This document shows, piece after piece, positions 36,504 through 49,215 of a stretch of 64,000 nucleotides of DNA. The stretch lies in contig CM032817.1 in assembly GCA_019155185.1 (NCBI GenBank), forward strand, positions 8,390,034-8,454,033, in the 5' to 3' direction. The DNA is from Beaufortia kweichowensis. Lineage: Eukaryota > Chordata > Actinopteri > Cypriniformes > Gastromyzontidae. A program made the translations under genes and the position numbers. A model generated the notes under the pieces. That model saw only the letters and a list, made by a program, of their open reading frames with translations. It was not told where the DNA came from and made no database searches. Position 1 is the first letter of the stretch. Each line of letters starts with the position of its first letter.

Positions 36504-39500
36504 CTATAGCGCCGACACCCTAACAATGTTGCTTCGCAAGAAGTCGGGCGAGCTGGCGGAGTCTACGCCCTCGGGCGTGGTCACAGGCGGAGTCGGCATG
36601 CTGATGACAGCGGCAGTGATGTAGGGCTGCTCTTCCGAATTAAGCGGTACCGTTTCCTCGAACTTGGCATTGAGACTGGAACGACTGCATTGAAAGAGAG
36701 TGAAAACAGGAGGGTGAGAATGATATCCAGCTGATGGGTAAATTCCCCCAGCTGTTGGATGGAATCATGATAGCCGGAGCTTTACGGGATTCCAGTGACA
36801 TGAATCACTATGGGAACAATTCCACATGCATGATTCCAGGCTCATAAGGAATCTGCGCTCAACAACTCAGCAAAAGGCTTTGCAGATTTCCGCACAGCTG
36901 GAACGCCAGTCATTCATAAAGATTCATGCATTTTCCGGCCAATGAATGTTCGCTTATGAAACATCTTGGCTCATCTGATCATGCTTTCCGCTAGCAATAA
37001 AAATGCATTAATTTCAGCTCAGTTTAATACATTTTATCATGCATTTGGCAGAATTCTGTAAGTATTGTTGCAAATCTGTTTAGAATCTAGATTCTGTCTG
37101 GCTCTAAATGTAAATCATGCAATGCAGTCCGTGCACAGTACCCATGACTGCAGAGTTTTACATATTATGCATACAAGATACTATGCACAACACACAAGAC
37201 ATGCATACTACAGTCTATGTACTCCACTGCACACTACATACTAAGCACTTCACCAAGTGCACTAATGTAGCATACGGCCCATTCACATCATAAACAATAA
37301 ATTGTTGGGATCACTTTTAGAGCTGTTTTATTTAGCTGACAAATGATAAAAGATCAATAGCCAATCAAAATCCATTCAAATTTAAAATGTGAGATGAGAT
37401 GAGCATGTGTTTGTGTGTATGCACCTGTTGCTCATCGGTCTCTCTCTGATCTGAATGGTGCTGAGCTCCTGTATGCTTCCCCTTCGTCCACCTGCCATGT
37501 TGGAATTGGGGATGTTGAAGCTCTTGCGCTTGTTCCTGCGCGAGCAGCAGGAGGAGAGGCCATGCGGAGAGGAAGACAGCGATGAAGAGCGAGACATGGA
37601 TGGCTTTACCATGGAAACCTCCATACAGCTTGTCTCATAGGTCTGCTCGTCCACAAACTCATGATTCTAGGAGGGAGAGAAAAGACGTTTGTTTTGATCT
37701 CTTACAATTAAAAAAAAATAAGAAAAGCCTGTTTTTGGAATTAAAAAAGAAGTAAAAATCGAAACATTTATAAAACAAGAATCAAGATATTAAAAATTCC
37801 TATTGACGTATGTTTTCTATGCTTTCAGGATAAAACTATAAGGCTTGTTTAAAATGAGAACATTGGCTAAGAAAAAGAAACTTGCAGGATTTTTGAATTT
37901 TAACACCATTAAAAACTGATAAAAAGTTTTAAAAAACTGCATGATAGAAGTTGTTTTATTACTGGTCTCAGACATTTGGACTCCACTGTGTATCATTTTT
38001 ACTACAAAGATATAAATATATCACTGTGGTACAGATGCAGTCTCTGTTTTATTGCTTTGGCTGTATTGAGTTCTCATTAGTTTAATCAAGTGATGACAGC
38101 AACTTGAAGAATGACTGTAAATCTCAATTACACATGCACAGTTTGCCTCTAAAGCAAAATCGCACAAGTGTTTAAGAGCGTTAGCCAGTCTAAACAGAGA
38201 TCAAATGTAAAGTTTAGCACAGATTCACTGTACTTCTGGCTGTATCCCAAACAGCCCTGTATCCTCAGCAGGAAACTGGAATTTTCCTTTCAAATGTCTC
38301 GAGTCTTCTGCCCTAGAAAAACCAGAGCGGGTCACAGTCTGTGACAGTTGCAAGTCTAGTTGGCAATGGCTGTCATTCTCATGCCAGTGTCTGACTCGTG
38401 ATTTCTCTGGAGAGAAAAAGTTCATTTAATTGTGGCAAACCCACAAGCACTAAAGTGCAGAAGATGCCTGGAGCTCATGCTGTGATTTGCTGCTGATAAA
38501 GAGTGACCCAAAAATATAAATCTTGTCCACATTTATTTTCCATTTGGTGACAATTTTCAAATCAAATTTACACAAACATGACATAGGATACACTGTGTTT
38601 AACGTCAAAGATAATGAAGTGTGACTAAATGAAGAAGGTTATGTCTGAAAAATACCCAAGAATGAGGCGGACAACCAAAACTAGAGATTCTCACCGTGGT
38701 TTTCTCCAAGCAGTGCAGAAGATGGTGATGCTGGGTCTCAAAAGTGGGGTTGGACTTACATACCAAAGCTTGGCCCGCCTCTTTCGATGCCTTATAGGAA
38801 ACACAGAAAAGACTGACAGATTATCAACCAATCAGAGCTTAAGCATCAAGAAAATAAAGAGAGAAGACGAGAGCATTGACAGCAAGGCCTAAATTATCAC
38901 AATGATCCATTTGTGGATCATTGTAACAACGATAGGCTCTTGGTCACTGCCCAGTCCTGTTCTCTCAACATCTCAACCATCATTGATGGCTCCTGGTTCA
39001 AACACAATGGTCACCTTCTGCACAAATAAAATTCTCTGTGTGTAAAAAATGGTACTTTGGAAATTATACTGGAAATGTATGTCTAGTTTAGCAAAGTGTC
39101 CTCTGTTTTTGAATCAAGAAGGCCATCGTACCCATTCCAAAGTCCCTGAAACCCTAAAAGCAGGACTCAACATGGCACAGCGACCAAACAAAATGGGGCA
39201 GTATTTATTGAGCGTCAGCGTAGGTTCACATTTCCCCACAGGTACCCAATCAACACGCCCCATGGTCTCTGCATCACATTAACCCCGCCCCCACTTAGAT
39301 GCTGACATGCAACTCAATCTCATTCCTCCATGTGATGCGCTCGACGATGTCATGACGAGAGAGAGACAGCATAGGCCAGTCCGGACAGCCGTGAGAAATC
39401 ACTCAAAAATGCAGGTTAAAAATGCATGAAGCACAGTAGTAGTAGTTATCAAAAAAGCAATTAAAACAAGTACAGAAGACAATAAAACGATAAAACCCAA

Positions 39501-41046
39501 AAGTAAAGTAGTTGAAAGATGGAGAAAAGGGTTGCAGTAAAGATCGGGGGGCCCCGTTGGTACTGGAGCGGATGGGCGTGGCCCCCGCAAGGCCAAGCCG
39601 CATGCTTTGCACTGCCATTGGACAAAAGATCACACGATTATTATCTCATGACCAGCCACCAGGAAGAGGTGCCAGAGCACCCTGTCTAGGCGTGAGACAG
39701 AGTGAAAGAGTGAAAGAAAGAGAGAGAGAGAGTTAAAGAAACATCACAGAAGCATTTGAATGAGGACAGCCCTGCTTGGACCCTGGCCCTCTGATGGAAA
39801 GGGTCCACATGCACCAGCCCATCATGTCACGTTCTGTTAAGAGAGACCACGGCGACTTGGTTTCCACGGTTACCTCCTCCTCCATGTCCACCAGCATCCC
39901 ATTGCGTTTGTACTGCAAATAAGCGTTAGCGCCGCCGCTCTTCGTCGCACGAATTCTAGCAAGCCTGGTTTTCTGTTTAGTGGACAAACATATGGGGCGT
40001 TTAGCCTAAGACTTCCTCCTTTCGTGATTAGTGTGTGTGTGATTGTGTTGAACCAGTCACAACACATCATTATTTAAAAGTCTTGAACATCTTGAACTTT
40101 GATAGTGAATTACAGTCTATTTAACAGATGTATCTTTTATACCAACTAAATTTAGTAACCATGAGGTCATATAACTGGTATTGGTATTAACTACTCACTC
40201 TCTCTCTCTAAATGAGAAACCAGATTGTTGTTCTTGGGTGGACTGGCTGTACTGCTTATTTGTGTGTGTGTACTGGATGAGAATTGAGATATCTAAACTG
40301 TTTTGTCTCCCATGAGTCGACTGGACTCAGAATATGGAGATGTAGTGACATCATAAGATTATCTTTTCTCTTAATTTAGCTTTTTGATACAGCATCTGTT
40401 TTTCCTATCCTTGATTTCATTGGCCATTTACACACTGCAGCTAAAACGGGAGTGAATCCAGTTCTCTGTATACATGGCTGTTTACACGGTTATTTTATCT
40501 CTCATCTCTTCATCGTCAGTTTCATCATATCCATCTTCCTCAAAGTATCTAATCGCCTGACTTTCTTATTTATGTATGTTTGTTTTTCTATTTTGGCTGT
40601 ACGGGATGAGATCTGGGCATGCACTAGAAATGATCGTTCCACAGAGACATACACACACTGGAACGCAAGACAAACACATACACCACACCAGCGCGCAGAC
40701 ATCTGGGTCACAGGCTTTTTGTGCCGAGTCGTATTAAACAGTATCGTGGTATACATGGATGTTTTCTCTGTCACTGCCTGAATTTTAAACGAATATCTAT
40801 TTTTTGCTTTAACTCCTCCGCAGAGATCTGTAAGATCGGAGGCTGTGGACCCGGGTGGAGGTCGAGGAGCTGGTGTTGGGTACCTTTTGAGCACGACGCT
40901 TTTCTGCACGTTGACTCTGATGGTAGATTCGGCTGAAGTTGGACACAATGACCGGCACAGGAAGAGCGATCACCAGCACGCCGCTCAGAGAACAGATCGA
41001 GCCGAAGATCTTTCCCATAATGGTCTTGGGAACCATGTCTCCATAT
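36504..41046 (-). CDS. kcnd2: Voltage-gated potassium channel Kv4.2-type, last five coding exons (partial)
   Basis: Kv4 channels carry the somatodendritic A-type K+ current of neurons. Exons (minus): 41046-40884, 39972-39874, 38790-38695, 37666-37425, 36684-36504; about 259 residues, all phases compatible, first base completing a Gly codon. The first holds the selectivity filter end (GYGDMVPKT) and S6 with the Kv gate motif PVPV, then basic RRAQK. The next is KTRLARIRATKSGGANAY. The third ends in FETQHHHLLHCLEKTT, known in Kv4 as the dileucine dendritic-targeting motif. The fourth starts NHEFVDEQ and has GSIQELSTIQIR. The last has PTPPVTTPEG (sites phosphorylated by ERK in Kv4.2) and ends in the PDZ-binding NIVRVSAL. 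The tail and the tspan12 neighbourhood favour kcnd2 over kcnd1 or kcnd3. Exon 1 (T1 domain to pore) is off the right edge. Confidence 0.93.
38899..38924. repeat. Perfect 11-bp hairpin in kcnd2 intron
   Basis: ACAATGATCCA (38899-38909) and TGGATCATTGT (38914-38924) are perfectly complementary around a 4-nt loop. It is too short for a miRNA precursor and lies between kcnd2 exons of the minus strand. Confidence 0.7.
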
Positions 41047-42229
41047 CTGTAACATAGTAAGAGAAAGAGAGAAAAATTCTTTAATTTCTCAAGCACTTTA
41101 AGATTTATATTTTACAAAGAAGATGCTATCAACTATCAACATGTTATCAACAATTCTTCATCTTTACCAGCTCAGGTGGATTTTCTTTACCTAACCAGAG
41201 AATGATGAAAACACTAGGGGGCACTAAAGAACCACTCAGCATCTGGCTGTAAGAGCTTTCTGTCTGAGTTAGTGTGAAAATCCTTTTTTACACATTTGAC
41301 CTCAGGCTTTTTTCCTCATGAAGCCTTTAACATGATGTTTAAAAAATGTCTTTGCATGTGGTGGTGAAAGCATGCGTGTGTAGGGTGACACGCAAGCAAC
41401 AAGATCCTGTTTTCTGACCTACTTTTTTTCAACTTTCTATTTTAAAATGACATTAATAACCACTACAGTAATCTTAAATGCTGATACGCCACAAACCATT
41501 GTCACACAACGATGGGCACGTGATGTGCACATGCTGTCTTCAGAACACAGTCTTGGCATGCATGATATTAGTCTCCCAACACACGCACACACCTTCTGTC
41601 ATAAAGCAGACCAGTGTATGTCACTGGCAGTGACGAGACGATCTGTTGTTGGATGTGGTACTCAGAGACCAGAACTAAGACGTCACTATTATGCATATAT
41701 TGGCCAATCAGGGACTTAACAGATGCATCATTCTGACAGCACCAAAAAGCCTACTATAATACATTTTCTAATAATACGTTTGGATGTTAATAAATTAGCA
41801 TTTTTTGCAGTGTGGTGTTAACGTTGGATACATCACTGTACCGCGGTAGCAGTCATTAAACAAGTTTCATCTTTGTAGAAATTGAAATTTCAGAACAGGC
41901 CTCAACATGAACCCACGTTTTCATCTTCTACCCATTATGTTTGATTAAAACTTTTATTCTGCTACACCTCATCAAAGTATTTCAGAATTTCTCAGGCCCT
42001 AGCTTGAAACCCAGTTTGTCTCTTTGGGCTTCCAAAAGCTGCACTTTTGCTTTGAGATGTTCAACATAGACTCATCTCTTCTCACACACATGCTATACTT
42101 TAAAAAAAGTAATGTAATACAAAAAACCCAAAAACATTGTGTGTTTCTAAAAGTGGAGTATATAGAATGTCTTTATCAGCGCTGAGAGGCTTGTTGGGCT
42201 CTAAGTGAAGAATCTAATTGAATTACGGA

Positions 42230-42600
42230 GATGAGAATATGAGCTCAAGGGGTCCAACGCGACAAAGCCTCCAAAGACTGAACCATAATTACGGACGGCA
42301 CGGAGTCGACTTCTCCAATTAAACGCCTGTAATTAACTTCACCAGCGAAACACGCAAAGAGTCTCTCGGTTTTGCCTCTGTCCCATGGTTGACGGTATTG
42401 ACGGCATTGACCCAGTCACTCCAAACCATGAAAAATATCCATATTAATGGTCGCATGAGCTACAGAGGCGTCCTTGAGTGTTCAATAGAAAGCTTTGTGA
42501 TCCTCTTCAACAACAGACAATGGACTCATTATAACGGCCCAATAAAGTCCCTTGTAGGCAATTACCCTCATAATTAGATTTGTGTACATGATGAATATGT
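42230..42600. promoter_or_regulatory. Candidate conserved noncoding element (kcnd2 intron 1)
   Basis: Non-repetitive sequence dense in homeodomain-type cores (CATAATTACGG, TGTAATTAAC, CTCATAATTAG, ATATTAATGG) with TTTATTGGGC/CCAATAAAG-like words, between low-complexity flanks. No coding frame. The judgement is by eye only. Confidence 0.25.
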
Positions 42601-42892
42601 TGCCCACTAGCTGTTAATCCAAATCCTCACAGCAAAGCGGGTAATTTTCTGAAAGGTGTTTGTGTTTTCTCGAGCGTTGTTTCATTTAGATATTCCACAC
42701 CTAGCATCAGCGCAAAACAAAACCCTTTGACCTTGTTGTGTGTCAGGCAGGTGTGTGTGTGTGTGTAGTGAACTGAACTAAAGGGAACAGGAAGGACTAA
42801 TTTGCTTTCTGCGTTTGTCATTTCCTTGCTGCTCACTGTCTAGTGCTGTTACGTATGACAGCATCCCTATTAACCTAGATGACCCGCAGCGG

Positions 42893-42894
<2 letters not shown>

Positions 42895-42924
<30 letters not shown>
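42895..42924. repeat. (AC)n microsatellite
   Basis: About 15 AC dinucleotides. Confidence 0.95.
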
Positions 42925-42927
<3 letters not shown>

Positions 42928-43139
42928 GTTTCAACAACCTGGAGAGTCGCTTTAGAACATCATACGCACCATTTATTGCAACATTACTCAAATAAACACA
43001 AATATAGACATATGCTTCAGAGATACACTTTTATGGACAGTATTTCTTGAATAACTGGATTTTCTGTGTAATGTCACAGCATACAGTGACATTTTAAAGA
43101 ACATCTTTAAGCATCTACCTTTGTTGAAATAGTTTGACC

Positions 43140-43480
43140 TTTTCTATCATGACGTGCCCCGTGCACATATTCAGGTCCATAAAGAAATGATTTACAGACT
43201 AACACAAAGCCCAGACCTGAACTCCACTGAGTAGCTTTGCGATGTATTAGAAACCTCATCACCCAACATCTGTTCCTGACCTCAGTAATGGGATCAAGCC
43301 ATGTACCAGCTAGTGAAAAGCCTTTTAAGAAATGTGAAAGCTGTTAAGCTGGAACAATTCACTAATAATGCCAAAGACTTACAAATTAAATGCTTAACAA
43401 GCTTTTGTGCATTGGGTATTTATAAATCATGGATGTCCCTAAATGCCCCCAAAGGTAGATTTTGTCACACTGAACTAACT
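43140..43480 (+). pseudogene. Decayed Tc1/mariner-type transposase fragment
   Basis: On the plus strand, words from the carboxy-terminal part of a Tc1-like transposase appear in order: GTGCACATATTCAGG (VHIQ), then a frame reading QSPDLNSTE, then LCDVLE. The SPDLN..E block is the hallmark around the last acidic residue of the DDE triad. The frame is broken by stops (after STE, and several more) and lacks an amino-terminal half and recognisable inverted termini, so it cannot act. It is common fossil DNA in fish. Confidence 0.65.
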
Positions 43481-44164
43481 TCCGAAGACATTTTCATCCC
43501 CAAACTATAGCTAAGACACACACACACACATACTGCAGGAAATCTCGAGAGCATCTTGATGGTCCGAAGCAATTACAATCAGCCAGCAGAGAAAACGGGT
43601 CATCAAACGATGTCCACCGTCTGAAGGTAAACTGCTGAAAAACCATGCACACCCTGCAGATTACAAAGGACAAATCCCAAAGAGACAGACAAAGAGGGAG
43701 ATGAGCGCTATTTGTGTAGCTTATGAGACCCCATGAAGTCAGTGTGTCATCTCGGCTGTTTATGTAGGCAGCAGGCAACTTGCTATGTTTTGAAACACAG
43801 CTATTATGTGAAATGAGGAGATGGGTGGATTGACAGATAGAAACAGCTAGATTAAAAAACATTAAGCTTGTGACTTAATAACTATTGCTTCATTGACGCT
43901 CTGGAACGATTGGAGATGAAACGAATGCTGGGCTCATTAAAATATTGAGAGGCGAGATAATGACACAACCTTTCCATTTAACCAGCCCGTATGGCTCTTT
44001 TCACAATTGCATGCAGGGGAAATACATTGCAACTGTCTTTGCTTTGTTGTCCTGAGGTGTTTATACAGAATGATTTTGATTATAAACTTTAACGACACAC
44101 TGATAATAACAACATTTATAAATTCATCCTCATAAAGCAGAAGAAGTAACTTTGATTTTTGAAG

Positions 44165-44280
44165 AAAACATTAGGGTTGCTTGTCCGTGCTACGGTGTGT
44201 TGTGGATGGTTGCCAGGGTGTTGCTAAGCATTTTTATGATGTTGTGAATGGTTGCTAAGGAGTTTGTCTTGCTGTACGTA
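44165..44280. repeat. GGTTGCTAAG/GGTTGCCAGG imperfect short repeat
   Basis: GGTTGCCAGGGTGTTGCTAA and ATGGTTGCTAAGGAG words recur at 20-40 base spacing. This is a pattern common in fish interspersed minisatellites. Confidence 0.5.
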
Positions 44281-44912
44281 ATGGAGGGTTGAGCATAAGA
44301 TTCAATTCAAGCACTAAATTCCTAATTTTATAAATAATCAAAATAAATAAAAAATAATAGGGATGCTGGAAGTGATAAAAAAAGAAAAAATGCCCCTCCC
44401 ACTCTTTAAGTTTCATGTTGAAACACCACATCTCAACCCATCCAAGTGACAGAAACATATCAGACCCTTTCATGTTTGACATGCACAGGCCAAACCGAGC
44501 GCATGATCTACTCCAGCTGAGAGCAACAGCACTAGGTGCAATTTCACAAGCGAGATTCTCTTGAAAGGCTTTTGTGAATGCTTTATGCAGAGGCAGCTGA
44601 AGGCTTCACACGAGACCCCCGCCTCCCTCATCAATAATTCTGTCTATGCTTTCTCCTACCCTTCCCATGAACAATCTGTTTTATCCCGATCTTTCTTTAC
44701 CATTTTTTATCCATTTGTCTCTACACACATTTGCAAACGCCGACACTCATTCAAACTCCTATCAGAAATGTCCTCTGTTCAAGCGTGTCTAAAGGAGATA
44801 CAGATACGGAGGTTATCGCATCAACCGATGCTTTCTTCTACAAGGGTCTTAGAAGGATCAGGTGCACAGTCCTTGACCTGATAATGACTCTGGCAGTTAA
44901 ACAGAAGTTCTT

Positions 44913-45036
<124 letters not shown>

Positions 45037-45964
45037 AGAGTCTTTTATCTTCTCTTATAAACCCACAGAATGGTCTCCTGCTTCACTGACTCACAGCAGA
45101 TCAATCAGAGATAAAACTCTGAGCTCACTTTTGTGTCAAAGAAAACACTCTCTCCACACAACACGAATGAAGCTGAAGGTGTTGGGCTTTCAAAGAAAAC
45201 AACACTTCATGATCATTATATGAACCTGTGTCCACTGGTGTCATGTGTGTCACGCTTTGGAAAGCCATATGAAATGTGATGGGATTTATGGGAAGAGCAT
45301 ATCGAGGGAAAATCAAGGAATTCTGGTTGGCTGGTATGTGTGACACATGATATACAATCTCATATTCCTACTGCAGCAGGGTGAATATTTGATATGAGAG
45401 AAGAGAGGATGAAATAATAATGTATGCTAAGTTGCATAACAACAAAACATTTTCTCTAATGAAAACTCAAAGACTGAAAAATATAATTTTCATGGCAAGT
45501 AAACACACAAACTCTCATTAATGCAACGTATCTTTTCTACAGTTTTTCTTTTCTTTTTCTGATATTTATTATCTGCAATGATGATTATCTTTATATTATT
45601 ATATCATAAAAACTATTTATTACATTACATAAACAATATAAAATATATTATTTTAATAACATTAGCATAAACATATAGTACATCTAGCTGAAACACTTTA
45701 CAATTTTTGTCATTTGCAATACAGTAATAAAAATGACCGTAATGTAAACAACAACTCTTTCTTTTAATTGCATTTTTATTACTTTTAATGCCAGCTTTCA
45801 TTCTCCATTTTGTTTTTCAGCAAAGAAAATAAAAAACAATATTGTCTACTGCACCATTTCCATCAATAAGTGTAATTAAAGCTCCGGATGTTTTTGTCTG
45901 TGATTTGCATGATTCCTGAAGAGATTTTAATGTGTTTATGTATTTATTTTCTGATTTTGGTCTA

Positions 45965-46190
45965 AAAGGACTTACGGTGTGACTAATCAGCATAATTATG
46001 ATGGCATAACTGTTATTACGCAGGGATGTTAATGACCCACCCGGCTAAACTGAGGCGGCTCCCCTGACGTGAGAGGAAAAACCATCGGCCCTATCTCACA
46101 GATAATTATCGCTCGTGTAATAGCTCAGCCACAAAATCTTACCGCCCAACTCTCAGAATTCAGCAAATTTTAGAAGAACTCTAATGCCTT
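45965..46190. promoter_or_regulatory. Candidate conserved noncoding element (kcnd2 intron 1)
   Basis: A complex stretch with GACTAATCAGCATAATTATG, GGATGTTAATGACCCACC, CCCTGACGTGAG (CRE-like), AGATAATTATCGCTCG and TGTAATAGCTCAGCC. It differs from the AT-rich flanks at 45500-45900 and 46200-46500. No frame encodes a known protein. Confidence 0.3.
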
Positions 46191-47282
46191 CAGTTCATCA
46201 TTCCCTGACCTAGCATTTTAGTTTATTTTCCTCATTTAATCTTTAAATGGATGTTAAGCTAGGGATGTAATCCTTTCAGCCCCAAAACATTTAACCATAT
46301 TTAAATTTATTCCTCAAAATTACACATATTTCCCCCATGGTGAGTCTAGAAAAAAGTAAAAATGTATGTAACTACATTAACTATAATTCAGCTTTTTTTG
46401 GACGTAGATACAATACTAGCATGATATTCATCACCGATCATGTTATATGAATGGCTGATCATGTTGGTGCAAACCTTAAATATTAATCCAGCATGGCATT
46501 AATATCTCATACCACCACAGTACTTTTGCAATGAAAGCATGTTAATTATACAGGAGTTAATCCAGCGATGTGAATTCGCTATTACTTTCCTTGTGGCTTG
46601 CGGTGAGTCAACCATTGTTACACAAAGTATTATGCCGTTTCATTACTGTGTCAGGCCACATTATTGTGTTTTAAAGTTAGGAGGAGCTTCAAGAGCCAGA
46701 AGGAGGTGTAAAGTGAGTTAATAAACCTAGTGCTAACATCAACGTTAATGGTCTGAGAAAATCATGTGGAGGAGCTAGAATACACATGAAGATGAGACGA
46801 CATTAGTGCCTGTAAATTACCTGTTGAAGGTGTGTGGTCGTGTGTGAAGAACAGGTTATGAACACATTAACATAAATGCAAGTCTGTGGAAATGCTACAC
46901 TGAGCGCTCTATAACCACAATGGAAAAAGCAAGTTTTCGCGATAAAGCGAGTTTCCATACAGCAGATCAGCTATAAAAAGGTACGTCGAGAGTGTGAATG
47001 TGAGACCTCTTTATACTTGCATTACTTTATGTCCAAGGGAAACGGTTCAAGCGCAATATGAGCGAGCAAGGTCAAATCAATGAGATGTCCCTGACATTAT
47101 CTCTGACAAAAGTGCTCATGAAATAGCAAAGGCCACCCTGCAATAATGCTAAGAGAGAAAGCAGGATAGTGGCAGGACATGAATAGATATAACATCATTG
47201 AGGTCACGATGTGGCGTTCATGTCAAGTGCCATCTCGCTGCAGTGATGGTGCAGAAATGTCCAGGGAATACTGACAGAAATG

Positions 47283-47359
47283 TTCTATTCTATTCTATTC
47301 TATTCTATTCTATTCTATTCTATTCTATTCTATTCTATTCTATTCTATTCTATTCTATT
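47283..47359. repeat. (TATTC)n pentanucleotide microsatellite
   Basis: About 15 nearly perfect TATTC units. Confidence 0.97.
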
Positions 47360-47389
47360 GCCATCCATCCTTTCATATAAATCTCTGTC

Positions 47390-47785
47390 TATATATAAAT
47401 CTCTAATCTGTATATCTATATCTATATATCTATATCTATATCTGTAAATATATATGTATATCTATATCTGTAAATCTATATCTGTATATCTATATTTGTA
47501 AATCTATATCTGTATATCTATATCTGTATATCTATATCTGTAAATCTATATCTGTATATCTATATCTGTAAATCTATATCTGTAAATCTATATCTGTAAA
47601 TCTATATCTGTATATCTATATCTGTATATCTATATCTGTAAATCTATATCTGTATATCTATATCTGTATATCTATAGCTATATCTGTAAATCTATATCTG
47701 TATATCTATATCTATATCTGTAAATCTATATCAATATCTATATCTATATCTATACCATCTACATCTATAGTATCTATCTATCTAG
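47390..47785. repeat. ATCTATATCTGTA-type 12-bp minisatellite
   Basis: About 400 bases made of TATATCTGTAAATC and TATATCTGTATATC variants, ending in TATC tetranucleotides. It lies 30 bases after the pentanucleotide array. Confidence 0.95.
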
Positions 47786-48839
47786 AGTGTCCATACAAAG
47801 TATCTATCATAAAAGATATTGTTAAATAAATTGTGCATAATACCGTTTTTATAAACTACGCACTTGTCATTTTATGACATCACAACTGTCTGTGTGCACC
47901 CAAATGCCCCCCCGTCAAACAAAATGATGCTCATGTTTACACACCCACACACAAAATGTTTCTTTTGAGGACTGTCACAAAACAAGTGTCTAAATCCAGA
48001 TCTGAGTCAGTTCCATTGATTTTCTGCGCTGTTCCAGAAAAGAAAAGGCACGCACACAACGCACACTCTCAAGAAGAGGAGAACACAAACAATTGTCAAA
48101 TGAGACACTTATTGCTCTCTATTTTAGCTCTGAGCTAAAACACACACACACAAAAACCCACTAAATTATGCACAAACTCACACTCCAAACACATAAATTC
48201 AGAGAAAAGCTGCAGTTTGACACTTCATTCCACCTACAGACACAAGCACTGAGGACAATTAGTCAAGCAGGCCTTGGGCAAGACAGATCCAGATGCCATA
48301 TTTCTCTGTAATCCAGTAATAGGGTCTCTACTGGGTTTCCATGGAGAGATTGTGTGTGTGTGTGTGTCTATGTGTGTACTTATGATGCATGAAGGATTTA
48401 GAAGTAGGAGTTTTATTAGCAGATTTTTGTATTCAGGGTTTTATTGTCTCCAAGAGAAACATAATTCCTCGTCTGTGATTGGATCTTACGTCTTTCCACC
48501 ACACGTAAAGTAGAAACCACTTATTTCTCTGAAAAAAAAAAAAAACTAAGCATACAGTTGTTTGCTTGTCTTATTGGTTTAGGATGCTTTAGATCTCTCA
48601 GTGAAATTGGTGTTTACCTGATGTAACTGGTTTGCCAGCTGGTTTCCCAGTTTGACCAACATCTCTAAACAAGAAATGTAATACTTTTATCTTTGTTTAA
48701 CACATCCTCCCACATTCCTATAATACTACATGCAGAAAAGTCAGCAGACCGCATCTGGGCCTGCATATGAGAATTTCAATATCATCTGTGGCTGTTAACC
48801 TGGTTATGAGAGGTCTGTAAAAGTGAATATTAAAGGAGA

Positions 48840-49215
48840 ATTGACAAGCTAACCTTCCCTCTATCATAAGAGTCTCTGACTCTATAGCGAGTCTGTGACG
48901 GATAAACTGATCTGATTACCTCTGAAAAAGTGTCTTCAGTAGAGCTGCTATAATTCATGGAATAAAAAGAGCGCCAAGGATGAAGGGGGATGAAAGCCGG
49001 GCGCTATAAATAGCCCACCTGGGCTGCTTCACTCATTCGTCTGCTTTTGAACTTGTCATCCGCCAAATTGGTGCTTCGGGCCAAGTCATCTATCTCTTTT
49101 TGGAGAAGGGGTAAGGAGAGGGTGTACGGGAGTCGTACCCCTGGCAGCGGCGCAATCCCTCATTCGCCCGCTGATCCATCACGTTATCAGTGTGAAGATC
49201 TTGGAGAAATGCTGT
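48840..49215. promoter_or_regulatory. Candidate conserved noncoding element (kcnd2 intron 1)
   Basis: Balanced, complex sequence including CGCTATAAATAGCCC (TATA/MEF2-like, with GGGCGCTATA symmetry), GATAAACTGATCTGATTACC and GGCAGCGGCGCAATCCC. It is flanked by AT-rich DNA. No family resemblance in any frame. Confidence 0.3.

Noticed and set aside
40502..40948. 148-codon minus-strand open frame over the kcnd2 S6 exon
   Set aside because: Wrong frame relative to the channel. It is an overlap of intron and exon sequence.
40771..41096. kcnd2 reading continuing past AAAAG/GTACC into the intron
   Set aside because: The frame stays open by chance. The family continues with KTRLARIR in the next exon, and the donor is good.
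43140..43510. Intact transposase gene
   Set aside because: Several stop codons and no amino-terminal half. Only a fossil fragment remains.
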